Shown one piece after another: positions 17,934 through 25,681 of a stretch of 25,681 bases of DNA. The DNA is from Rhodocollybia butyracea. Its lineage: Eukaryota > Basidiomycota > Agaricomycetes > Agaricales > Omphalotaceae. The stretch spans positions 1 through 25,681 of the forward strand of contig JADNRY010000804.1 in assembly GCA_015501585.1 (NCBI GenBank). The letters are read 5' to 3'. The position numbers and the translations under genes are program-made. The first letter of the stretch is position 1. Each line of letters opens with the position of its first letter. The notes under the pieces are model-generated. The model saw only the letters and a list, made by a program, of their open reading frames with translations. It made no database searches and had not been told where the DNA came from.

Positions 17934-19644
17934 TTGTCTCTATCGATGTCTACTACCCCTTCCGCTCCTACTACCCAACCTACTCAGACTACTTCGAGTA
18001 CACAGACCACTATGACCGCGCTGACTATTCCGAGTGATTGGACCATCCCTAGTGGTGGAAATTTGCTCTTCCCTCGTGACACTAAGCTCAAAGGTGAAAC
18101 AAATTTTTTGTCTTGGTCTGCCGTCTTCCTCGCTGGTGCTCGCACAGTAGGATGTCAGTCTATTTTGTCAGGCACGCTTGTTTGTCCTCCCGATACCGAC
18201 ACTAAGTATCTTATCTGGCAACGGATGGATTTCTTATATGATGAACATGCTTCTCCAGTGTATCTCTGAGAGCATGGTCAGCATGGTAGAAGGTCTTACG
18301 AGCGCCGCCGCCTATAAACGACTTTCGGGTACTTATGGTCCTCAGGGTTCTGGTCTCATTATGATGTTCTTCTCCCAACTCACCCGCCGACTTCCGCTCC
18401 AGCATAGCTTTGATTCTTTGTCTGCCCATCTTCAGGGTTTCAAATCTGCTCTGCAGGATATCCGGAAAGCTGGGTATGTTGTGGAGGAAGGGTTTGCCTC
18501 TGCTATTCTTGTCACTACTCTCCCCAATGAGGAAGGTGCGACCGGGTCTTGGCACACCTGGATCCGCAGTTTCTCTCTCACCTCCAGCACTACTCTTGAG
18601 TCGACTGTCCAACAGATTTTAGGTTCTTACCGTTCAGCTCATCCTGACGAGAACTCTAATTCCGGCATGTCAAAACGTAGAAGCCGCCGTCGCTGTGCTC
18701 GAACGCTCTATGCGGCCCATGGAGATTATTATTGTGTCAACTGCCACACTCCCGGTCACACCAAGGATTTTTGCCGTAAGCCCGGTGGTGGGAAACATGC
18801 TATGGAGGCTAAGGGAGGTAACAGAAAGGGGAAAAATAAGAAGAAGGGCAAAGAGAAAGCCCACCATGTGGATAGTGGGGGAGGAGGTGAAACTGAGCAG
18901 TCTAACTCATCACATTTCGTAGAATCTTCTTCGGGCGCCAATATTATCAATTTCTCTGCTTACCCGGTGACCAAGACTTCTACAAATGTGAATTCCTCCC
19001 AGCCTATGTCTAAGTCAGTGTATCCAGCTGGTACTACTGCCGATAGGCCTCCCATCATTATCGACTCTGGTACTACATCTCACATTCATTCTGTTCGTGC
19101 CAACTTCACATCTTTCCACCATCCGGCCATTTCTCAGAAGGTTACTGGATTTGGTCATGGTACTATGAAGATTGCAGGTCGAGGTATAGCCGTTTTTCTT
19201 GCGCGTTGTTGCCATCGTCAACTTGTCCGTCTCAATCTGAAGGACACTGCTTTCGTTCCTGACTCCTCTCCTACCCTCATTTCCGTTTCCCGACTCGACA
19301 AAGCTAAGTGTTATACTGTCTTTGGCGCAGGGAAATGTGTAACATTCAGTAAGGATGATGCTGGTACTTTTATCCAGCGCCTTATTGATGAGGAGGATGT
19401 TGTTTTCACTGGAACGAAGGACGATTCTCAACTTTATCACCTTGACTCTGCTCCCTCCACCTCTGTGTTTACATCTTCCACCTCGGACAAACCTCTGCTT
19501 TACTCCAAACTGGTTCAGCTTCATAACGAGCTTGGGCATTTGAACTATCCCGCTTGTCGTGACTTGTACCGTTCGGGTACGCTTGAGGGGATGACCGTGA
19601 AAACTTACGGCCTCAGAATTGGCTGCAGAACCCCCCATCTGTGA
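17934..19644 (+). pseudogene. Copia gag, zinc knuckle, protease and pre-integrase region
   Basis: The start at 17934 (or the second Met at 17946) opens a T/S/P-rich leader followed by the copia gag domain. A one-base frameshift near 18252-18258 moves coding into the frame that runs to 19644. The CCHC knuckle CVNCHTPGHTKDFC is at 18733-18774, then a lysine-rich linker. The protease active site IIIDSGTTSH has its Asp codon at 19063-19065. The GAG-pre-integrase histidines LHNELGHLNY lie near 19515-19545. Another frameshift near 19605-19620 precedes the CDAC cysteines of the integrase zinc domain. Confidence 0.85.
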
Positions 19645-20560
19645 CGCCTGTGCGCAGGGAAAGCTCACCCGTGCGCGCTTTCCTGAATCGAACTCTAGAG
19701 CTTCAGAGCCACTGGGCCTAGTTCACTCAGATCTTTGGGGACCAGCTCCGGTCTTGACCACGACCGGCATGGGGTATCTCATCACGTTTCTTGATGATTG
19801 CTCCCGTATGGCTTGGGGTTACTTGCTTCGCCGCAAGAGTGATGCTTTTACTGCTTTTAAGCAGTGGTTAGTTGAAGTAGAGAAGGTAACCGGCAAAAAG
19901 TTGAAGGTTTTCCGCACTGACAATGGTGGGGAATATATAACCAACGAAGTGGCGCGATTGGATGAAGGAGCACAGTATCCGCTGGGAAAAGACCGCTCCT
20001 TACACTCCTGAACAGAACGGCCGTTCTGAGCGCCTCAATCGTACAATTTTTGACCGGGTACGCACTATCCTTATTCACTCTCAACTTCCTCTCTTCTATG
20101 TGGGCTACGCTGTCTGGTACATTCTTAATATCCGTGCCCGGACTTATGCTAGTCCTCTACCTAAAGGGGAGACACCCTATCATCTCTGGTACAAGAAGCA
20201 CCCTGACCGTCAAAAATTGCATTCTTTTGGATGTAAAGTTTGGGTATACAACAACTCACAGGAGCATAAACTTGACGCTCATGGTACTCCTGGTATTTTT
20301 CTAGGTTTCGACGAGACTCGGGTGGCGTACTATGTGTACACGCCAGGTAAAGGTGTATGTTCAGCAATCTCTGTGAAGTTTGATGACAACACTAATGGAG
20401 ATGGACTTTTGAGCGCCGCGGGGGAGTCCTATGATTATTCGTCTCTCAAAAATCCTACTTATAAAGATGACGATGAGTTTTCCCCTATAACCGCTCCATC
20501 CGCTCTCCCACCTGACCCTCCTGTTCCTGTTCCTCCTGCTACTCCTCCACCTTGTGCCCT
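19619..20560 (+). pseudogene. Copia integrase
   Basis: The zinc-domain cysteines CDAC open the segment. The catalytic core shows HSDLWGP (Asp codon 19730-19732), FRTDNGGEY (Asp 19919-19921) and NGRSERLN (Glu 20028-20030), the DDE triad. A frameshift lies between the second Asp and the Glu, near 19965-19985. The core is followed by the usual copia blocks FGCKVWVY and GIFLGFDE, then a proline-rich linker that changes frame again near 20560. Confidence 0.85.
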
Positions 20561-21600
20561 CGTCCTAATCCCCACATGCCTTCTGATGCTACACCTGCTA
20601 AGACTCGCTCTCATGCGAGAGCAGAAGTCCAGCCACAGATTGATGAGGATATTCCTCCGCATGTTGAGCTTGATATGGATGATAGCGGGGATGAGGGGGA
20701 GATGCCCGAACTGGCTCATATCTTGAGTGGTGAAATTCCATTCAATGTTTCGCAGGCTCTCAACTCTCCCAATCATGCAGAGTGGGAAGCCGCTTGTCAT
20801 TACGAGCTTAACCAGCTCTTGGAGACTGGGACTTACTCTCTCGTTCCACCACCTCCTGACCGTAAGGCCATTGGTACACGCTGGGTCTTCGCTATCAAGC
20901 GCAATGCCGACACTCAGGCCATTGAGGTCTACCGAGCTCGACTTGTAGCTCAGGTTTTACCCAAATTCCGGGTATTGACTTTGTTGATATCCACACTCCG
21001 ACTGCTTGTATTGAATCCATTCATGGTATTGCAACCATAGCAGCCATCCAGGATTGGGAAATTCATGTCATTGATGTGAAATCTGCTTATCTTAATAGCA
21101 CCATCCCTGATGACCAGCCAACGTATGTGAAGCAACCACCCGGATTTGCAGTCAGAGGAAAGGATTTCGTGGTTTGGAAGCTTAACAAGGCACTCTATGG
21201 ACTTAAGCAGTCTGGTTTTCTCTGGTATGAGAAACTAAAAGTGTTTTTGGTTGAACTTGGCTTTCAGGTTTGCATTTCCGATCCTTGTGTCTTCTTTTCG
21301 TCGTTCTTCCGATGGAATAATCATCATTGCAACTCACGTCAATGATCTAGCTCTCTTTGGTTCCTCCATTCTACAGATTATTCAATTCAAGGATGAGTTC
21401 CATACTCATTTTGATATCTCGGATAAGGGGGAGATCTCTCAATTTTTGGGTATGACTGTTACTCGTGATAGATCTGCTCAAACCATTTCCTTTTCCCAAC
21501 ATTCCTACATCTTGTCTCTCATTTTGTGTTTCCGACTCGATGATGCTCACCCCATTGGAACACCCATGGAAAAGACGGTATTGTCCAAAAGCTGATTGTC
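20552..21600 (+). pseudogene. Copia reverse transcriptase, catalytic Asp changed
   Basis: Conserved entry blocks WEAACHYELNQLLETGTYSL, IGTRWVFAIKRN and RARLVAQ are followed by a one-base loss near 20950-20958. The first catalytic Asp is in VIDVKSAYLN (21073-21075), followed by LNKALYGLKQSG. A frameshift near 21290-21300 leads to THVNDLALFG. The usual copia box is (Y/H)VDD, so the first Asp of the pair is Asn here (AAT at 21341-21343). More frame breaks follow after about 21590. The enzyme cannot be active as written. Confidence 0.85.
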
Positions 21601-21733
21601 CTTCTGATGATTCTCCTGAACAGAGAGAGATGCGCTTGGTGCCCTACGCTGAAGGTGTTGGTTTCTCTCATGCACGCCTCCACTCGAAGGCGCCCGGACA
21701 TCACTCGCAGCACCCAACAAGTAGCCGCAGTTC

Positions 21734-22315
21734 ATGCATAATCCCAGTCATATCCACTGGAAAGCAGTGAAACGGATTATTCGCTATTTGAAGGGGACTG
21801 TTGACTTCGTCCTTGTCCTTGGTGGCAAGTCACTCCTTTTCTTTGCCTATACCGACTCCAACTTTGTTGATCACCTTGAACATGGTCGTTCGGTGTCTGG
21901 CGCCGCCCTCACTTTCGGTACAGGTTGTTTTTCCTGGTATACAAGGAAACAGACTGCTGTTGCGACTTCCACCAGTGAAGCTGAATATTATGCAGCTGGA
22001 TCTTGTGGTAGGGAAGTTGTTTGGTTCCGCTCCCTTCTCCAGGAACTCGACTTCACTCAACCTGAACCAACTCAGATGTTTGTTGATTCATCTTCGGCTT
22101 TGAAGAACATTAATTCCGACCAAGTCACTAATGCAAACAAACATATCAAAATTCACCACCACTGGATTCGTGAAGCGGTTCATTGCGGTGATATTCAGAC
22201 AGCTGTTGTTGCTTCTAGGGATAATGTCGCCGACATATTCACCAAAGCTCTTGATGGTGAAACTCATCGACAGGCAACTCGACTACTGGGACTTGTCCCA
22301 ATGCATTCTCGTTGA
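21734..22315 (+). pseudogene. Copia RNase H, open frame
   Basis: The thumb segment HWKAVKRIIRYLKGT leads into the RNase H domain with AYTDSNF, TSTSEAEYYA, FVDSSSA and NVADIFTKAL, which carry the acidic catalytic residues. The frame is open to the stop at 22313-22315, just before the polypurine tract. It belongs to the gag-pol polyprotein, so it would not be expressed alone. Confidence 0.85.
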
Positions 22316-22322
22316 GGGGGAG
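22314..22322 (+). other. Polypurine tract of the copia element
   Basis: GAGGGGGAG directly precedes the 3' LTR. Confidence 0.8.
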
Positions 22323-22668
22323 TGTTGGATATTCGGTCCGCGGTATATGGCCGCCGGTATGTACAGCTCCAATACCGAGTAGATATCAGACCCGAGTTCT
22401 TATCATTTGTTTTAACTTTTATTTCACTGATACGGATTTCTACTTATACTGTAGTATCGACGTTCCCTTCTTTTCCTCAGCCTTCATCACTTCTGGCTGA
22501 GGTATGTCTATTATACTTATGCTCTATGTCCATTATGCTCATACTGTACCTATAGCTTAGTTGTACATCGTACTAACGTGTCTCTTAGGTATGGTAATAT
22601 GATTAGCCTTCATCACTTCTGGCTGAGCTTAGTTGTACATCGTACTAACGTGTCTCTTAGTTCCAACA
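22323..22668 (+). repeat. 3' LTR of the copia element
   Basis: 346 bp. It carries the same internal duplication: block A 22479-22501, 54-nt insert 22502-22555, block B 22556-22588, spacer 22589-22604, A 22605-22627, B 22628-22660. TACTAAC occurs at 22571-22577 and 22643-22649. Confidence 0.95.
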
Positions 22669-22673
22669 TAGTC
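22669..22673. repeat. Target-site duplication of the copia element, right
   Basis: TAGTC, identical to 17492-17496. Confidence 0.85.
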
Positions 22674-23549
22674 AACTTGATATCTATGGTGTTAGTTTTT
22701 GATTGGAGATGCGGTGGTTTTATGGAGGACTTGGGCAGTTTGGTCCCCTCATGGGTCCCCTACTAGTACGCATTCCATTGTCATTGTTCCTATTGTTTTG
22801 TGGATCTCATCGTTCGGTGTGTATACACTGAGCAACGCTGGCGGCACTGATGTTTATCTGATCATACTACTTGAAAGGGTGCCTTCTTGCTTGGGTTATT
22901 ACTCGCGTGACTCAGGCTATTGAGCCTTTGCACTGGTTAGACTTTAATTTCCGCAATGACGACCCTGAGTTTCTATTGCTCACAAATTACATTCTTTCCT
23001 TGGTTGTAAACGGGGTATCAACAATTCTAACAGGATACAAGGCATGGTGCGTGAACAAACCTTGAATACTTAGCTTTACTGAATTGTCTGTGGATAGGAA
23101 ACATCGTAACCTAAAAAGGATTCCTTCACTGTTTTGTCTGTACCAACAAGGGCTGGAAGAACCCTTGCATTGTTGGTGGAGTCTGGAATGATCTACTTTG
23201 TGTTATTTGTGAGTGAGGCTGATTCCATGATACATTTTGTCCATGCTTGGAGCTCTAAGATGGGCGATTCAGAGCATACTATTCTTCGACTTTGTTCCTA
23301 ACCCAAATACTGCCGGAATCGCGGCATCAATTATTGCAAGCTTAGGAGACCAAGTTATGGTATGAATGTCAAATGTTCCTTCGGAGACAAAAGTTCAACT
23401 TCTTCACATTCCAATCAGAGTTTGTACCGACCTTAATTATCATTCTTGTACAGAGGGAACAGACAATATGGGACTCAGCTGAAGTCTGGGAAGCTATTAC
23501 AACCGTAGCCTTTGAACCAGGTACCCACTATGAAGATATAGTAGTTTGA

Positions 23550-24767
23550 TAAGTAACTTAAGATAGAAGTAAAATCAGCGGTGTCCTAGTCTAGGTTTGT
23601 ATTAGGCCTAGTTCAACTTGGGAGCTCTCACTCTCGCGATTGGAGTGTGAATAGGTTTGGCCACCGGTGCAGGAAGTTGGTGAACGATTCCAAAATCTTC
23701 GAGGGACGCCGTATTTCTGGTAGACTTTTTTCGGAGCCCATAAATTTCTATTCAGATCATGAATATTTTGTGTTCCGTGGGGAGGTAGTCTCGCAAGCCA
23801 GAATTCACGTCACGAGAGTGAAGAAAAGTCGTTAGCGGGGAGATGCATTTACAGGCTACAAGCGGCCTACATGGAACCATTAACCAATACGAAGAGAATC
23901 AAAGCCCAAATTAACGCAGATACTTTATCGAATATCCACCAACGGATGCCATCTGCGACTAATGTGTATAGAGGATGCTACCTCCTGGTACCAAGAAATC
24001 TCGTCATACCAACGTCATACAGAGGCGCATGCAGGAGTACGGATCATACTTCAAGGAACCTTCCTTCTTAACTTCATCTCCAACGCTAACCCCTAGTGCT
24101 CAAATCCAGTTATAAAACTCCTCGTAGACTTATTCCTCCTGCTAAAGTAAGTCCCTTTGCTCCAGTCAGTCAAACTGTCGACTTGTAATTACAATCGTAA
24201 TTACAACTGGGTTGCAGCCCCCGCCTTCCAACACCATACTCTCTAGTCGCGTCTCATGGGGTTCGAGTTAACGGGCCAGAGTGCATTATCGTACCCCGAA
24301 CTCTCCGAGCATGTTTCCGAAATCCGGATCCCTTCGAATCTGAGAGATTACAGCACATAGCTTAACTCAGGCAACAGGAGAGTCGGGAATATCGGTGTGG
24401 CGGCTTTTGTCATGGAATCCTATGTGAAGTGCCTGGCAGGAAGATTCGAGGGTATGTCAGAGGATGCGAGGAAGTCAAGGTTCCAGAGTACAGCCGACTA
24501 GCACGCGGTTGAACGTTGGCTTCGGAGTCCGGACATGGTGGTTGTTACGTTGTAAGCAACGCGCGAGCGGTTCACGTTGGCCAAGAAGTACAATTGACAT
24601 TAGTAGCATTGTTGCTTCCAACTGAAATGCGAATCATTGGGCCTTGGCAAACTCACGGTCTGAATTTTGAATTTAGCCAATGATATAGATCCTATATTTA
24701 ATGCAGATTTAATGGTATCTGTAAAGAGGCACTTGTTTAGATGCATAATCCTTCCAATCCTGCAATG
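23550..24767. other. Stretch without a recognised gene
   Basis: Two short open frames (23647-23835 and 23871-24071) match no family I know and show no clear exon structure. A strong hairpin lies at 24183-24206. I see no RNA gene. Confidence 0.4.
24183..24206. repeat. Hairpin, 10-bp perfect stem, AATC loop
   Basis: TTGTAATTAC pairs with GTAATTACAA. The arm plus two bases (TTGTAATTACAA) is itself a palindrome. Confidence 0.8.
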
Positions 24768-25681
24768 CTATGTTCCCAACGAACCGCCTTCAGCTTTCAC
24801 CGACAAATCCTTGAAAAAGTACTCCACTATTTCGAGTACAGACTCGGGCCATGCACCATTATTCTCCTCGTAATCTTCCACGAGTGTTTCCAGTTTGACA
24901 TACTCTAATGCACACTCTGACCGTTTTACTACCTCTTTCAGCTTACCAAGAGGGGTGGCAGCTGCAGAAGCTCCTTCCACTGATCATAATCAACAAGGTC
25001 GACCAGTGTAGCATGTAGCCTGGCCAATTTGGGGAGTGTAACGCAGTCCCAGACCCCGTTATCAATGTAATGATAATCCATGTGCCCACCGATTGTCAAG
25101 TTTGATAGCGAGGATTGGCAGGGGATTTGTTTAGCTCAGGGTTACCTCCGAAACGGAAAGACCGGAGTGTCAAGGACTCCAAAAGGGCACATACAGAGTA
25201 ACCTAGCAAGAGATACGCCGCTGTAGCGGTCGAGTTCCAAGACTTCAAGTTACGACTCGCTATGACATCTGTGTATGACTCGGAGAGCTTTGATAGTTTC
25301 AGTTTCTGGAGAGGAGGGCGACACTCCAAGATTGGATTTAGGACTGGATCTATCCAATACTCATCCCATTGGAATGACAAATCTTTGAGAAGAGGAAAAT
25401 GCGCAGAGGAGAGCTTGAAGGGGAAGATGATGTCAATATCGTGCAGGTAGGTAAATGACAATGCAGCCTGTCTCCATCTATGAGCCCGCGCCACCAACAT
25501 GGTAACGACAGCTGGAGGACTTTGATACTTCGGTAAAGGGGTGAAAATTTCAATACTCATAGGTATGAGACTCCCGATCGTAAAATGCATTCATTCAGAA
25601 ATACAGTCAATTCGGTGGAGAGCGCAACCTGAAAGCCACAGTTAACCTTTATCCTGGACCAGAAGGTAGAGTATGAAACAG
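24768..25681 (-). pseudogene. F-box/LRR-like protein, partial, frame-broken
   Basis: Reading leftwards from the window edge, the longest block (25590-25096) has ARAHRWRQAALSF, FPLLKDLSFQWDE and PPLQKLKLSKLS, with LLESLTLRSFRF later. This spaced-leucine pattern is typical of the C-terminal part of Agaricomycete F-box proteins, which recruit substrates to SCF ubiquitin ligases. The frame changes near 25105-25125 into CQSSLSNLTIGG and TLPKLARLHATLVDL, then again near 24945-24960 into a C-terminal segment with KRSECALEYVKLETLVEDY. The F-box would lie beyond the window. The breaks may be introns I could not place, decay or sequence errors. Family assignment rests on the repeat pattern only. Confidence 0.5.

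Larger units (their letters stand above)
17497..22668 (+). mobile_element. Ty1/copia LTR retrotransposon, complete structure, broken coding
   Basis: LTRs of 349 and 346 bp (TGTTGG...CCAACA) differ at 4 substitutions and 3 single-base indels. They are flanked by a perfect TAGTC duplication. A polypurine tract precedes the 3' LTR and a probable half-tRNA primer site follows the 5' LTR. The order gag, zinc knuckle, protease, integrase, reverse transcriptase, RNase H is that of copia. The coding region has about nine frame breaks. It lies inside an intron of the membrane gene in the same orientation. Confidence 0.95.
16591..23549 (+). pseudogene. Multi-pass membrane protein gene, N-terminus lost, split by two transposons
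   Basis: The first recognisable residues are TVFRRKGAYHSRPKTVLM, then a hydrophobic segment interrupted by the MITE at 16663-17276. Coding resumes at 17277 (LFMFLVSTTLFILHIYQF) and runs to 17459. After a split intron (17460-17496 plus 22674-22695, holding the copia) it continues at 22696-22816 (FLIGDAVVLWRTWAVW), 22878-23046, 23098-23208, 23273-23359 and 23421-23549. Remaining introns are GT...AG, 51-64 nt. The last exons carry LALLVESGMIYFVLF, PTLIIILVQREQTIW and a stop at 23547-23549. The GDAVVLWR, YKAW and LLVESG motifs match a large Agaricomycete membrane family of unknown function, probably seven-helix. A one-base frame break near 23126-23155 is likely. The N-terminal exons and promoter are not found. 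Confidence 0.75.

Noticed and set aside
18211..18612. 133-codon minus-strand frame opposite copia gag
   Set aside because: No recognisable motif; it is the complement of conserved gag coding.
19015..19668. 217-codon minus-strand frame opposite copia protease
   Set aside because: Antisense of well-supported protease and pre-integrase coding, with no family resemblance.
24270..24295. tRNA gene suggested by a GGTTCGAGT box
   Set aside because: No matching A box, acceptor stem or cloverleaf could be drawn around it.

Overview
The window looks like nuclear DNA of a mushroom-forming basidiomycete (Agaricomycetes). Genes are cut by many 48-64 nt spliceosomal introns. The families seen are typical of that group: divergent Hsp70/HSPA12-like ATPases, a multi-pass membrane family and F-box/LRR proteins. 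The rest is dense with nested LTR retroelements. Almost every gene here is broken, so this is a decaying accessory region. All calls come from reading the sequence; no database search was run.

Left third (1-8784): a two-gene module is present twice in direct orientation. Each copy has a minus-strand coiled-coil protein gene and, divergently, a 14-exon Hsp70-like gene. Copy A (left edge to about 3360) keeps the Hsp70 reading frame but has lost one splice donor and one acceptor. Copy B (3984 to about 8870) keeps every splice site but lacks one G in the phosphate-2 motif. Copy B also carries about 0.6 kb of extra DNA in its shared promoter region. 8785-10428 has no gene I recognise.

Middle (about 10429-16590): a decayed Ty3/gypsy gag-protease remnant ends abruptly where a second LTR element begins. 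That second element (LTRs 13266-13513 and 16337-16590) carries only a broken gag-like region and no pol. Its 2.8-kb interior is filled almost end to end with short perfect hairpins (stems 5-10 bp, loops mostly 3-6 nt, A-rich). This is the most unusual signal in the window.

Right (16591-23549): one multi-exon membrane-protein gene can be followed through two further insertions. A 614-bp hAT-type MITE sits in an exon with a perfect 8-bp target duplication. A 5.2-kb Ty1/copia element sits in a 59-nt intron with a perfect 5-bp target duplication. The amino-terminal exons are missing next to the hairpin-rich element. The copia LTR contains a short segment twice, once with and once without an exact 54-nt GT...AG insert, as if a spliced copy had been written back. 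The far right (about 24768-25681, minus strand) is a broken F-box/LRR-like gene that runs out of the window.
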